Positions 1-8,563 of a DNA stretch of 64,000 nt are shown piece by piece. Positions within the stretch are counted from its first letter, which is position 1; every line of letters starts with the position of its first letter. The translations under genes and the position numbers were made by a program. The notes under the pieces were generated by a model. It was not told the DNA's origin. It saw nothing but the letters and a program-made list of their open reading frames with translations, and ran no database searches. The DNA comes from an uncultured Peptococcaceae bacterium (GTDB lineage: Bacteria; Bacillota; Peptococcia; Peptococcales; Peptococcaceae), in NCBI GenBank assembly GCA_937976375.1, contig CALJRU010000018.1:1-64000 (forward strand), in the 5' to 3' direction.

Positions 1-55
1 TTAAAGAACCAAGTTATTTAATTTTCATAGTGTCCAACTTTTTGGGGACAGCTCA
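1..55. mobile_element. Terminal fragment of an IS3-family-like insertion sequence
   Basis: Read on the minus strand, the element starts TGAGCTGTCCCCAAAAAG and continues GTTGGACACT. From memory this resembles the terminal inverted repeats of the IS3/IS150 group (TG start, CCCCAAAAGTT-type core). On the plus strand the element would end with CA at 54-55, 23 bases from the lexA stop. Only the tip is inside the window, with no transposase. The same bases also form a short TGTCC/GGACA stem, so a degenerate lexA terminator is an alternative. Confidence 0.5.
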
Positions 56-78
56 TACTGACAGAAGCGCTTTTTTAT

Positions 79-786
79 TTACCGACGAATGACTTGATCG
101 TGCATATCACGCAATACGCCAACCACCTTGCCAATAATCATCGGATTTTCTACATAAATTGGCCCCATATTATCATTTTCTGGCTGCAAGCGTACCATAT
201 TTTTCTCACGGTAAAACGTTTTGCAAGTGGCCTCATCCCCAATTAACGCCACGACAATCTCACCATTTTCTGCCACTTGCTGCGGTTCAACAACAATATA
301 ATCATTGTTAAAAATGCCAACATTAACCATGCTGTTGCCTCGAATGCGCAGCATAAAAGCGCCATCCTTGCGCACAAAACGAGCCGGATAAGCAATTTTA
401 TCCTCGATGTTCTCATCAGCAAAAATCGGTTCACCAGCTGCCACATTGCCCACAACAGGCAAATTCAGCATTTCTTCAAGTTGTTCTGCTTCTTCCTGTT
501 CTTCACGCACATACGTGTATTCTTCCCCATCAATACCACGCAGAATCAGAATAGCACGTGGTTTTGCTGGATCTCGGCGAATATAGCCGCGTTCTTCCAA
601 GGTATTGAGATGTGCATGCACCGTCGATCCAGAACTCAGCCCCACCGCCTCGCAAATTTCTCGCACCGCTGGCGGAAATCCACGCGACTCAACAGAATGA
701 ATGATGCATTCCATAATAGCCCGCTGGCGTGGTGTCAGTGGACGATCCTTATTATTTCTTTTTCTTCTAGGCTGTTCTTGTTCCAT
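79..786 (-). CDS. lexA: LexA, SOS-response transcriptional repressor
   Basis: LexA represses DNA-repair genes and cleaves itself when RecA is activated by DNA damage. The 235-residue protein has an N-terminal winged HTH (about residues 17-80) and a C-terminal S24 peptidase domain. The Ala117-Gly118 cleavage site sits in VVGNVAAGEP. The catalytic pair is Ser152 (GNSM) and Lys189 (TCKTF), 37 residues apart as in E. coli LexA. At 235 residues it is longer than the usual ~205, the extra being a basic N-terminal tail and an acidic Glu-rich linker (residues 88-108). The ATG at 786 follows an AAAGGAGAATG ribosome site. It diverges from greA-lysS, and an imperfect LexA box overlaps its own -35, indicating autoregulation. 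Confidence 0.97.
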   Translation of the reverse strand: MEQEQPRRKRNNKDRPLTPRQRAIMECIIHSVESRGFPPAVREICEAVGLSSGSTVHAHLNTLEERGYIRRDPAKPRAILILRGIDGEEYTYVREEQEEAEQLEEMLNLPVVGNVAAGEPIFADENIEDKIAYPARFVRKDGAFMLRIRGNSMVNVGIFNNDYIVVEPQQVAENGEIVVALIGDEATCKTFYREKNMVRLQPENDNMGPIYVENPMIIGKVVGVLRDMHDQVIRR

Positions 787-832
787 TCGATCATTCTCCT
801 TTCAAAATAAAAGGCGTAGAATCAATACTTTG

Positions 833-861
833 AGTATACACGAACTCCTTTTAAAATTCAA
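833..861 (-). promoter_or_regulatory. lexA promoter
   Basis: Minus-strand -35 TTGAAT (856-861) and -10 TATACT (833-838) are separated by exactly 17 bases, upstream of the lexA ribosome site. Confidence 0.75.
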
Positions 862-872
862 ACGTCCATTCG
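859..872. promoter_or_regulatory. Putative LexA (SOS) operator
   Basis: CAAACGTCCATTCG matches the Gram-positive LexA box CGAAC-N4-GTTCG with one mismatch in each half site. It overlaps the lexA -35 hexamer, where autorepression would act. A related half site (CGAATGTCC) occurs at 941-949, downstream of the greA promoter. Confidence 0.6.
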
Positions 873-898
873 CTGAGTGCCCGAAAATTTATTCCAGC

Positions 899-927
899 TT
901 GACAAGTTTTGGCCAACTTTCTATAAT
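899..927 (+). promoter_or_regulatory. greA-lysS promoter
   Basis: TTGACA (899-904), a 17-base spacer and TATAAT (922-927): a perfect sigma-A consensus pair. Transcription should start near 934, about 80 bases ahead of greA. Confidence 0.85.
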
Positions 928-1014
928 TAGTTAGATTGGGCGAATGTCCAATTTCTTTATTATGCGAAAAACTGACGCGTCATGATAATACGAACAAAAA
1001 TGGAGGCAATTAAC

Positions 1015-1509
1015 ATGGATGAAGCAGTCATTCTCACACGAGAAGGTTACGAAAACCTGAAAGAAGAACTCGTCAACTTAAAAACCGTACGCCGTAAAGA
1101 AGTCGCTGAACGACTGAAACAGGCCATCGATTTCGGGGACCTGAGCGAAAACTCCGAGTACGACGATGCGAAAAGTGAGCAGGCATTCATCGAAGGCCGC
1201 ATCCAAACCATCGAAGCCACCCTACACAACGCTCAGATCATTGAAGACGGCACCCAGTCCTCTGGGGTTGTCAACATCGGCTCTTATGTCACCGTGCGCG
1301 ATGTAGAATTCGACGACATCGAAGAATACCGCATTGTTGGTACCAGTGAAGCCGACCCAATGCAAAATAAAATTTCCAACGAATCCCCACTCGGTTCATC
1401 CCTGCTCGGCAAACGCCAAGGCCAGACCATCAAAGTCAACGCCCCAGCAGGCATCATTGAATATGAAATTCTTAAAGTATCCCACGACAGTGCGAAGGAG
1501 GAAGCATAA
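1015..1509 (+). CDS. greA: Transcription elongation factor GreA
   Basis: GreA enters the RNA polymerase secondary channel and stimulates cleavage of backtracked transcripts. The protein has the N-terminal antiparallel coiled coil with the family signature GDLSENSEYDDAK (acidic tip) and a C-terminal FKBP-like domain ending in GIIEYEILKV. I chose the ATG at 1015 rather than 982 because a GGAGG (1002-1006) lies 8 bases before it, whereas 982 has no ribosome site; this gives 164 residues, the normal length. It is the first gene of a two-gene operon with lysS, whose ribosome site lies within the end of greA. The strong consensus promoter suggests constitutive expression. Confidence 0.96.
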   Translation: MDEAVILTREGYENLKEELVNLKTVRRKEVAERLKQAIDFGDLSENSEYDDAKSEQAFIEGRIQTIEATLHNAQIIEDGTQSSGVVNIGSYVTVRDVEFDDIEEYRIVGTSEADPMQNKISNESPLGSSLLGKRQGQTIKVNAPAGIIEYEILKVSHDSAKEEA

Positions 1510-1511
1510 AC

Positions 1512-3437
1512 ATGCCAAATGGCAACAACAAGGCTGATGGCGGTCTCAAGCAAATCATGAATGTGCGCCTGGAAAAGATGGACGCACTGCGTGAACGCGG
1601 CGTAGATCCATTCGGCCACCGTTTTGATATTACCCACCACATTGACGAAATCATCGCCAATAAAGACGCCCTCATCGAAAGCGGCGAAGAAGTTAAAATC
1701 GCAGGCCGTATTATGGCAAAACGCGGCCAGGGCAAAGCAGGTTTCGCCAATATTGCTGACATCAGCGGCAACATCCAGATCTATTCCCGACAAGACATCG
1801 TCGGTGAAGAAATGCACTGGTTCTTCAAAAAAGCCGACATTGGCGACATCGTTGGCATCACAGGTGTTGTATTTGTTACCGATCGCGGCGAACTCAGCAT
1901 CAAGGTGCACAACTACGACCACCTTTGCAAGTCTATGCGCCCACTGCCTGAAAAATTCCATGGCCTGACCGATACCGAACTTCGCTATCGCCAGCGCTAT
2001 GTCGATTTGATCATGAACCCAGATGTAAAGAACACTTTCATTCTGCGTTCCAAGATCATCACCGCCATCCGCAACTACCTCGATGGACAGCACTATCTCG
2101 AAGTTGAAACCCCAGTGCTCCACACCATCGCTGGCGGTGCTACCGCACGTCCATTCATCACCCATCACAATGCGCTCGACATCGATCTGTACATGCGCAT
2201 TGCGCTTGAACTCCATCTCAAGCGCCTCATTGTTGGCGGCATGGAACGTGTTTATGAAATCGGCCGTGTATTCCGTAACGAAGGCATCGATACCCGCCAC
2301 AACCCTGAATTCACCCTCTTGGAAGTTTACCAGGCTTATGGCGACTACGAAACCATGATGGATCTCACCGAAGACCTCTTCCGCACCGTTGCACATCAAG
2401 TGCTCGGCACCGGCGTCTTCATGAACGGTGATGTTGAAGTCGATCTCGACTCCCCATGGCGCCGCGTCACCATGACCGATGCCGTTAAAGAAGCCACCGG
2501 CCTTGACTACCTTGGCGACATGAGCGACGATGAATTCCGTCAAGCTGCCCGCGACCGCGGCATCGACATTCCTGCTGACATGCCACGTGGCAAAGTCCTC
2601 GAGGAACTCTTCGACGACGCTGTTGAAGCCACCCTCGTGCAGCCAACCTTCGTCACCGACTACCCAGTTGAAATCTCTCCACTGGCACGCCGCAAAGCAG
2701 ACAACCCTGCACTCACCGACCGTTTCGAACTCTTCATCATCGGTCGTGAACACGCCAATGCCTTCAGCGAATTGAACAACCCAATCGACCAGCGCCAGCG
2801 CTTCGAAGAACAGGTTGAGGCAAAACGCAAAGGCGACGACGAAGCCCATCCAATGGACACCGACTACATCAACGCCCTTGAATACGGCCTGCCACCAACA
2901 GGTGGTCTCGGGATCGGCATCGACCGCATGGTCATGCTCCTCACCAACGCAGAATCCATCCGCGACGTGCTCCTCTTCCCTACAATGAAGCCACTGGACG
3001 AACCAAAGTCCAAAAAGGCTGCCAAGAAGGAAGAAAAAACTGATGCAATTGTAGAAGAAATCGATTTCACTGGCGTTGAAGTAGAACCTCTCTTCAAAGA
3101 TATGGTAGATTTCGAAACCTTCTCCAAGAGCGACTTCCGTGCCGTTAAGGTATTGGATTGCAAAGCCGTGCCAAAGAGCAAAAAGCTCCTTCAGTTCACC
3201 CTGGACGACGGCACAGGTGAAGACCGCACCATTCTCTCCGGCATCCACGAATACTACGAACCGGAAGAACTCATCGGCAAAACCTTGATCGCCATCACCA
3301 ATCTGCCACCACGCGCCATGATGGGCATCGACAGCTGCGGCATGGTCATCAGCGCCGTCAACCAGAAAGACGGTAAAGAAGACCTGCACCTGCTCATGGT
3401 CGACGACCACATCCCTGCTGGTGCAAAGTTGTATTGA
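1512..3437 (+). CDS. lysS: Lysyl-tRNA synthetase (class II) with C-terminal tRNA-binding OB domain
   Basis: This enzyme charges tRNA-Lys. Residues ~1-500 form a standard class II LysRS: an N-terminal OB anticodon-binding domain, motif 2 (RVFRNEGIDTRHNPEFT) and motif 3 (GLPPTGGLGIGIDRMVMLL). After a Lys/Glu-rich linker (~residues 498-525) comes an extra ~110-residue domain of the Trbp111/MetRS-beta/EMAP-II type, recognisable from DFRAVKVLDCKAVPKSKKLL and GKTLIAITNLPPRAMMGIDS. The total of 641 residues compares with ~490-500 for a plain LysRS. The domain probably raises tRNA affinity, as it does in MetRS. The ATG at 1512 follows GAAGGAGG, two bases after the greA stop. Confidence 0.96.
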   Translation: MPNGNNKADGGLKQIMNVRLEKMDALRERGVDPFGHRFDITHHIDEIIANKDALIESGEEVKIAGRIMAKRGQGKAGFANIADISGNIQIYSRQDIVGEEMHWFFKKADIGDIVGITGVVFVTDRGELSIKVHNYDHLCKSMRPLPEKFHGLTDTELRYRQRYVDLIMNPDVKNTFILRSKIITAIRNYLDGQHYLEVETPVLHTIAGGATARPFITHHNALDIDLYMRIALELHLKRLIVGGMERVYEIGRVFRNEGIDTRHNPEFTLLEVYQAYGDYETMMDLTEDLFRTVAHQVLGTGVFMNGDVEVDLDSPWRRVTMTDAVKEATGLDYLGDMSDDEFRQAARDRGIDIPADMPRGKVLEELFDDAVEATLVQPTFVTDYPVEISPLARRKADNPALTDRFELFIIGREHANAFSELNNPIDQRQRFEEQVEAKRKGDDEAHPMDTDYINALEYGLPPTGGLGIGIDRMVMLLTNAESIRDVLLFPTMKPLDEPKSKKAAKKEEKTDAIVEEIDFTGVEVEPLFKDMVDFETFSKSDFRAVKVLDCKAVPKSKKLLQFTLDDGTGEDRTILSGIHEYYEPEELIGKTLIAITNLPPRAMMGIDSCGMVISAVNQKDGKEDLHLLMVDDHIPAGAKLY

Positions 3438-3466
3438 TAGAGCGTTTATGAAATCACTAGCAATCG

Positions 3467-3497
3467 AAAACAGACACCCAAAGTGGTGTCTGTTTTT
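3467..3497 (+). terminator. Rho-independent terminator of greA-lysS
   Basis: An 8-bp stem CAGACACC/GGTGTCTG (3471-3478 with 3485-3492), a 6-base loop and a T5 run close the greA-lysS operon. Confidence 0.85.
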
Positions 3498-3712
3498 GTT
3501 TGCAGACTTTGTGTCAGCATTTTTCCCTATTATCTTCAGAAGGCATTTCAAAAACTTTCCTTTCACCAACTCTACCATTATGCAATAGTTTTAAGATATT
3601 TAAATTTATTTCATTCACATGATATACTTATACTATTAAGATCTTACGTTGTGATAAAGCAAAGTTATTATTCGCCAGCAATAGAGCGCATCGTTTCCAA
3701 GGAGGGGGTACC

Positions 3713-3931
3713 ATGGTTATCAGCATCATTGCGATTGTCTTGCAAATTACATTGATTGTTATTGTTTTCAGTCTGCCATTTCGCTTTCGAGAACAACAAG
3801 ACTATTTAGACCAGCGTTTTAAGGAGATGGAAGAAAAGCTGGATGCATTACAAGCCTTATTGGCAGAATCTACAGCGGCACCCAACAATGCGCCAGTAAA
3901 ACCAGTGGAACAACCAGAGGCTAATCAATAG
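3713..3931 (+). CDS. Small single-span membrane protein with coiled coil
   Basis: This 72-residue protein is not assigned to a family. An N-terminal hydrophobic span (residues ~2-22, VISIIAIVLQITLIVIVFSL) would anchor it in the membrane. It is followed by a charged amphipathic helix (~25-52, REQQDYLDQRFKEMEEKLDA) likely to form a coiled coil, then a Pro/Ala-rich tail. The ATG at 3713 is preceded by the strong ribosome site AAGGAGGGGG. It is flanked by its own terminator, so it appears monocistronic. It could be a small scaffold or regulatory peptide, but nothing in the context points to a partner. Confidence 0.7.
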   Translation: MVISIIAIVLQITLIVIVFSLPFRFREQQDYLDQRFKEMEEKLDALQALLAESTAAPNNAPVKPVEQPEANQ

Positions 3932-3972
3932 CGATATATCAAAGAGAGCACTGACAAAAAACATTCTAACGG

Positions 3973-4012
3973 ACGAACACCTTTTGCTAATAGCGGGTGT
4001 TCGTTTGTTTTT
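3973..4012 (+). terminator. Rho-independent terminator
   Basis: ACGAACACC (3973-3981) pairs with GGTGTTCGT (3996-4004), followed by a T-rich tract. It ends the small membrane protein transcript. Confidence 0.8.
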
Positions 4013-4174
4013 GATAGAACGCTGAAAGGGCATTTAACCATTTTCCATACATAACGCGTTCCTTATGTTTGGTTCTTTTTCATAAGCCGTACATGGCTTT
4101 TTTCACTCAGCGACGATGTGCTATAGTGGTATATATTAAACATTGATCCAACTTGAAAAGAAAGGACCTTCACT

Positions 4175-4795
4175 ATGACAACGCGTTACACCCCACCCTA
4201 TTTTGATTTTGAAATCTGCGGCGTGAAAAGGAAATTGCCTTTCGTAAAGATCAAAGACGACATGGCACTCGCCAGTTTCTGCATTGCATCTGATACAGAG
4301 CTGGTGCAGGCTGTGGCACCAGAACTGATCAAGCGCCTGCCAGAAGTGGATGTGCTCCTCACTGCGGAAGCCAAAGGCATCATCCTCACTTACGAGATCA
4401 GCCGCCTCCTGGGCATGAAAGATTTCGTGCTGGCACGTAAAAGCAACAAGCCATACATGCAAAATGTGCTCGAAGCTACCGTCTATTCCATCACCACCCA
4501 AGCCAAGCAGACCCTCTACCTCGACGGCTGCGATGCGGAAAAGCTGCGTGGCAAACGCGTCGCCATCATCGACGACGTCTTCGCCACCGGCCATTCCCTG
4601 GCCGCGCTGGAAAAACTCGCCACCCTCGCCGGCGCCAACATTGTCGCCAAAGCCGCCGTGCTTGCTGAACTAGACTCCGTCTACCGCGACGACGTCATCT
4701 TCTTAAAAGAACACTACGTCTTCACACCAAACCCGGATGGTACTTTCACACCAATTGAATGTGACGAAAAAAAGCGCCGCTGTACCGATTGTTGA
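4175..4795 (+). CDS. Phosphoribosyltransferase, adenine PRT-like
   Basis: A type I phosphoribosyltransferase, probably of a purine or related base. The PRPP-binding signature VAIIDDVFATGHS (residues ~129-141, with Asp133 and Asp134) is intact, and TAEAKGIILTYEISRLLG (about 63-80) resembles the APT/XPRT base-binding region. At 206 residues it is longer than APT (~170), with an N-terminal extension and a C-terminal tail ending in CTDC, a Cys pair that might bind metal. The ATG at 4175 follows GAAAGGACC. It stands alone between other single genes, so the substrate cannot be read from context; adenine, xanthine or an orphan base are all possible. Confidence 0.8.
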   Translation: MTTRYTPPYFDFEICGVKRKLPFVKIKDDMALASFCIASDTELVQAVAPELIKRLPEVDVLLTAEAKGIILTYEISRLLGMKDFVLARKSNKPYMQNVLEATVYSITTQAKQTLYLDGCDAEKLRGKRVAIIDDVFATGHSLAALEKLATLAGANIVAKAAVLAELDSVYRDDVIFLKEHYVFTPNPDGTFTPIECDEKKRRCTDC

Positions 4796-4964
4796 TTAAA
4801 ACCTACGGAAACAGACGCTTCCAAGAGTGGATTGCCATGGTTTTTCTCCTTCACCACAATTCTTTACCATTTCTCGACGTTACTTTTTACATTGACGTGA
4901 TATAATAATCTTATAAAAATAGAGTGAATTTTTCACAATAAATGAAATTTTAGGAGGAATAACT

Positions 4965-5543
4965 ATGAGCAAGAAGATTTTGCTGCTGTGCGGGGATTAC
5001 ACAGAAGACTACGAAACAATGGTGCCTTTCCAGGCGCTGTCCATGCTGGGTTATCAGGTAGATGCTGTTTGCCCTGGTAAGAAGGCTGGCGAAACGGTTG
5101 CTACTGCTGTGCATGATTTTCTCGGCAAGCAGACTTACACCGAACTGACGGGCCACAACTTTGCTTTGACTGCTGATTTTGACGCAGTAAACACTGCGGA
5201 TTATGTGGGCCTGTTTATCACTGGCGGCCGTGCGCCGGAATACATTCGCCTGAATCCTCGTGTGATCGAAATTGTTCAGGAATTCTTCAAAGACAACAAG
5301 CCTGTTGCTGCGATCTGCCATGGTCCACAGGTGCTGACCGCTGCTGGTGTGCTGAATGGCTACAAGGCAACTTGCTATGAAGCTGTTGGTCCAGATATTA
5401 CGCTGGCTGGCGGCGAATATGTCAACGTTCCTGCTGATGAAGCCGTTGTCGACAAAAACCTTGTTACCTCTCCTGCATGGCCTGGCAACACCGCTATTTG
5501 CCGTGAATTTGTCAAATTGCTTGGTGCCAAGATCGAAATCTAA
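4965..5543 (+). CDS. DJ-1/PfpI family protein
   Basis: Members of this class I amidotransferase-like superfamily act as glyoxalases, deglycases, chaperones or proteases. The 192-residue protein has the nucleophile elbow AAICHGPQ with Cys118-His119, the conserved Glu14 that polarises the cysteine (GDYTEDYE), and the family sequence LFITGGRAPEYIR. This fits the PfpI/YhbO branch. The start follows TAGGAGGAATAACT. It is monocistronic and convergent with the SSS symporter, sharing a bidirectional terminator. A role in aldehyde or glyoxal stress is plausible but not shown by the sequence. Confidence 0.88.
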   Translation: MSKKILLLCGDYTEDYETMVPFQALSMLGYQVDAVCPGKKAGETVATAVHDFLGKQTYTELTGHNFALTADFDAVNTADYVGLFITGGRAPEYIRLNPRVIEIVQEFFKDNKPVAAICHGPQVLTAAGVLNGYKATCYEAVGPDITLAGGEYVNVPADEAVVDKNLVTSPAWPGNTAICREFVKLLGAKIEI

Positions 5544-5550
5544 TGGCACA

Positions 5551-5600
5551 AAAAAACTGTTGCACGAATGGGCAATAAACCACTCGTGCAACAGTTTTTT
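5551..5600. terminator. Bidirectional terminator
   Basis: A 17-bp perfect stem (5551-5567 with 5584-5600) has A6 on one side and T6 on the other. It serves both the DJ-1 gene and the convergent symporter gene. Confidence 0.88.
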
Positions 5601-7050
5601 ATTTGCTTTTTTTCTCAAGAACATCTGCCATGGCAATGAAATGGTCGGCTTTTTCATACTCTGGCGCTGTGCAAAGACTGACACCAACGTAGATCACACA
5701 GGAAATAGCCACACCAAGCACCACCTGAAGGGCCGACTGCGGTGCCCAAAATGAAGGCAGCGCTACGCCAAAACTGATGAGCAAATTGTAGCAGCAGTAC
5801 ACCAATCCCATGACCATCGATGCCAACGCACCTTTAGCATTGCCGCGTCGCCAGAAAAAGCCCAGCACCAACGGCACGAAAACACCGGTCGTAATGACAT
5901 CCGACGCCATCCAGGAAACCACCAGAATAGAGCGAATCCGCAAAGCAATGAGAATGGCCACCAATGTTACCAAAAGTGTTGCAATACGTGAAAACTGCAG
6001 CTTCTGCTGCTCTGTTTTCTGCCGTGTGTTGAGGTCCAGCGACAAGGTCATTGCCCCTGTATTGATCAGCGAGTCCATCGTTGACATAATCGCTGCCGCA
6101 ATCCCCACAAAAACGATCGCGCCCAGCACTGGCGACATGTAATCCACAACAATTGCCGTCACAATGCCGCCTTCCGGCATTTCATCAAACAGCACCAGCC
6201 CAGCCATGCCGGTAAAAATCACCAACAGATAAAGCGGAATATACGCAAAGAAGCTCATAATCGTCATCTTGCGTGCGTCATTGTTGCTGCGTGCTGCCGA
6301 AATACGCTGCCACACATTCGCCTGAATCATCCACGAACAGCCAAACGTGATGACATACCCCATATACTTAGACGCACCTGCAACGGGGCTCAGATAGGTT
6401 GTCTTTTCCAAGGTCTCGGCTGTCTGTGCGATCATGCCAAAACCACCAGCCTGCTTCATGGCTATGATAAACACCACAATCGCAGAAATCAGCAGCAAGC
6501 AAAACTGAATAATATCTGTCAGCACCACACCACGAAATCCGCCAAACATGGAGTAAATCAGCACAATGCCTGTGCCAACCAGAATAGCGATCTCATAATT
6601 TAACCCTAAATAGGTGCCAAAGAATGTGCCGATACCCACCATCTGCGACGCCGCATTCAGCGTCATAAAAATCAAAATCATCACGGATAAGAGCTTTGCC
6701 ACACTCTTTGAATAGCGCGCCTCCATCATGCTGCCCTGTGTCAGGTACCCTACGCGGCGAATGCCTTTCGCACCGAGCATCATTAAAAATGTTGACAGCA
6801 AGACCGGCACCGCATAGTACCAAAACGATCCCAAGCCATCGGTGTAGGCCAAGTCGGCCGTAGCAATCGCTGAACCAGCGCCCCACCATGATGCCACAAA
6901 CGTAATCGACAACGCCCAAAATGGCAGTGTGCGCCCCGCAAAGAAATAGTCCACAACGCTCTCATTTTTCTTTTCACGCGTCACCGCAAATAAGAGCACT
7001 GCAAAATAAACGATCAAGCCAGCAATTGATGCAATCTGTAGTACGCCCAA
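5599..7050 (-). CDS. Sodium:solute symporter (SSS family)
   Basis: An integral membrane transporter of the SSS/PutP-PanF family that would use the Na+ gradient to import an organic solute. It has about 13 hydrophobic segments and family-typical motifs such as FAGRTLPFWALSITFVASWWGAGS near the first helices and IYSMFGGFRGVVLTDIIQF mid-protein. The substrate is not deducible. For the start I favour a TTG at 7050: the frame is open from a TTG at 7065, but the GGAGGGG at ~7056-7062 is an ideal ribosome site for the TTG six bases further on. That gives ~483 residues. The gene is divergent from a UMF1-type permease, with TTATACG inverted repeats between them. Confidence 0.88.
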   Translation of the reverse strand: MGVLQIASIAGLIVYFAVLLFAVTREKKNESVVDYFFAGRTLPFWALSITFVASWWGAGSAIATADLAYTDGLGSFWYYAVPVLLSTFLMMLGAKGIRRVGYLTQGSMMEARYSKSVAKLLSVMILIFMTLNAASQMVGIGTFFGTYLGLNYEIAILVGTGIVLIYSMFGGFRGVVLTDIIQFCLLLISAIVVFIIAMKQAGGFGMIAQTAETLEKTTYLSPVAGASKYMGYVITFGCSWMIQANVWQRISAARSNNDARKMTIMSFFAYIPLYLLVIFTGMAGLVLFDEMPEGGIVTAIVVDYMSPVLGAIVFVGIAAAIMSTMDSLINTGAMTLSLDLNTRQKTEQQKLQFSRIATLLVTLVAILIALRIRSILVVSWMASDVITTGVFVPLVLGFFWRRGNAKGALASMVMGLVYCCYNLLISFGVALPSFWAPQSALQVVLGVAISCVIYVGVSLCTAPEYEKADHFIAMADVLEKKSK

Positions 7051-7141
7051 ATAAATCCCCTCCAATTATTTTGTAAAGGGATTATACGACCCCTTACCCG
7101 ACATTTCAAGGCATTTTACGACCACAGCTCATCGCCGCCGC

Positions 7142-7165
7142 TTATACGAGCAATAGCACGTATAA
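7142..7165. promoter_or_regulatory. Inverted-repeat candidate operator
   Basis: TTATACG (7142-7148) and CGTATAA (7159-7165) are separated by 10 bases, with a further TTATACG copy at 7082-7088. They lie between the divergent symporter and permease genes, so a shared regulator is possible. Confidence 0.4.
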
Positions 7166-7282
7166 ATAAGCGCTCTAAACAATGAACATTTTTTTCATCA
7201 ATTTTACATAATTTTTATAGCATTTCTTGCCCAATTCCCCTACACTATTAGATGGCAATTATCATAATAAAGGACGAACATC

Positions 7283-8521
7283 ATGGGATCATTTAAACTG
7301 ACAAAATTAGAGCGCAACTGGATTTTTTATGACGTGGGCAATTCGGCGTTCACATTATTGATTACAACCATCATGCCGATCTACTTCAACAGTTTGGCAG
7401 AAAATGCTGGCTTGTCGAGTGTTGATTATCTGGCTTACTGGGGTTATGCTGCATCGATTGTCACACTGATTGTGGCGGTGATGGGGCCTACATTTGGTAC
7501 ACTGGCAGACACGCGTGGCTACAAGCGTCCTATCTTCACGTTGTTTCTAGTGATTGGACTGGTTGGTTGTGTAGCGTTAGGGTTCTCCAGTGACTGGCTG
7601 ATCTTTTTAATTGTTTTCGTTATCGCCAAAACAGGGTACTCTGCAAGCCTGATTTTTTATGATTCGATGCTTTCCGATGTCACCACACATGAACGCATGG
7701 ATATGGTTTCCTCTAGCGGGTATGCCTGGGGATATATTGGAAGCTGCGTTCCTTTCATCCTTTCCTTGGTGTTGGTGCTTGGCGGCAGTGCTGTTGGCAT
7801 CTCTGTGACTCTGGGCATGCAGCTGGCATTCTGCATCACCGCTGCTTGGTGGCTGCTTTTCACGCTGCCACTCCTGAAAAGCTATCATCAAAAGCATTTT
7901 GTTGAAAAGCAGCGCCATGCCATTTGCGAAAGTTTTGCGCGTTTGGGACGCACTTTCAAAAACATAAAGAAAGAAAAAAAGGTCTTTTTCTTTCTTTTAG
8001 CGTTCTTTTTCTACATTGACGGGGTTTATACCATCATTGACATGGCCACGGCCTACGGCACCGCACTTGGCCTAGACAGCACCGGTCTCTTGCTGGCATT
8101 GTTGGTGACACAAATCGTCGCCTTTCCCTTTGCTATTCTTTTTGGTCACCTATCCGGGCGCCACGCCACAGCAAAACTCATCACCATTTGTATCGTTGCC
8201 TATTTTGGCATCGCTGTGTTTGCGGTTTTCCTGACGCACCAATGGCAGTTTTGGGTGCTGGCAGTTCTTGTTGGCATGTTTCAGGGCGGCATCCAAGCCC
8301 TTTCGCGCTCCTATTTCACGCGCATCATTCCGCCAAAACAATCTGGCGAATACTTTGGTATTATGGATATCTGCGGCAAAGGCGCCTCCTTCATGGGCAC
8401 TACCCTTGTCAGCGCCGTCAGCCAGATCACCGGCGACATCAACACCGGCGTCGGTATGATCGCTCTGCTTTTTATCGTCGGCATGGTCTTTTTCCAAATC
8501 ACCGTACGCATTCGCGATTAA
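7283..8521 (+). CDS. MFS permease, UMF1/Atg22-like
   Basis: A 412-residue major facilitator protein with 12 predicted membrane segments. The opening ERNWIFYDVGNSAFTLLITTIMPIYF, taken in parts (WIFYDVGNSAF, TTIMPIYF), is characteristic of the UMF1 (Atg22-like) family. The loop GPTFGTLADTRGYKRP between helices 2 and 3 matches the MFS G-x-L-A-D-R-x-G-R/Y-K/R motif. Bacterial members are presumed amino-acid or small-solute efflux or uptake carriers; no substrate can be inferred here. The ATG at 7283 follows AAAGGACG. It is monocistronic, ended by a bidirectional terminator shared with the convergent nuclease operon. Confidence 0.85.
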   Translation: MGSFKLTKLERNWIFYDVGNSAFTLLITTIMPIYFNSLAENAGLSSVDYLAYWGYAASIVTLIVAVMGPTFGTLADTRGYKRPIFTLFLVIGLVGCVALGFSSDWLIFLIVFVIAKTGYSASLIFYDSMLSDVTTHERMDMVSSSGYAWGYIGSCVPFILSLVLVLGGSAVGISVTLGMQLAFCITAAWWLLFTLPLLKSYHQKHFVEKQRHAICESFARLGRTFKNIKKEKKVFFFLLAFFFYIDGVYTIIDMATAYGTALGLDSTGLLLALLVTQIVAFPFAILFGHLSGRHATAKLITICIVAYFGIAVFAVFLTHQWQFWVLAVLVGMFQGGIQALSRSYFTRIIPPKQSGEYFGIMDICGKGASFMGTTLVSAVSQITGDINTGVGMIALLFIVGMVFFQITVRIRD

Positions 8522-8524
8522 ACA

Positions 8525-8562
8525 AAAAATGCACCGTTTCAAACATGAAACGGTGCATTTTT
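8525..8562. terminator. Bidirectional terminator
   Basis: A 17-bp stem (8525-8541 with 8546-8562) with loop AACA, A-run and T-run on either side. It lies between the permease and the convergent nuclease gene. Confidence 0.88.
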
Positions 8563-8563
8563 A

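Noticed and set aside
1284..3578. 764-codon open frame on the minus strand opposite lysS
   Set aside because: Antisense to a well-conserved synthetase with a ribosome site and terminator; the translation is rich in His/Phe/Val/Asp runs typical of reverse-frame artefacts.
4950..5687. 245-codon minus-strand frame opposite the DJ-1 gene
   Set aside because: It overlaps the DJ-1 coding region and the bidirectional terminator; no family resemblance.
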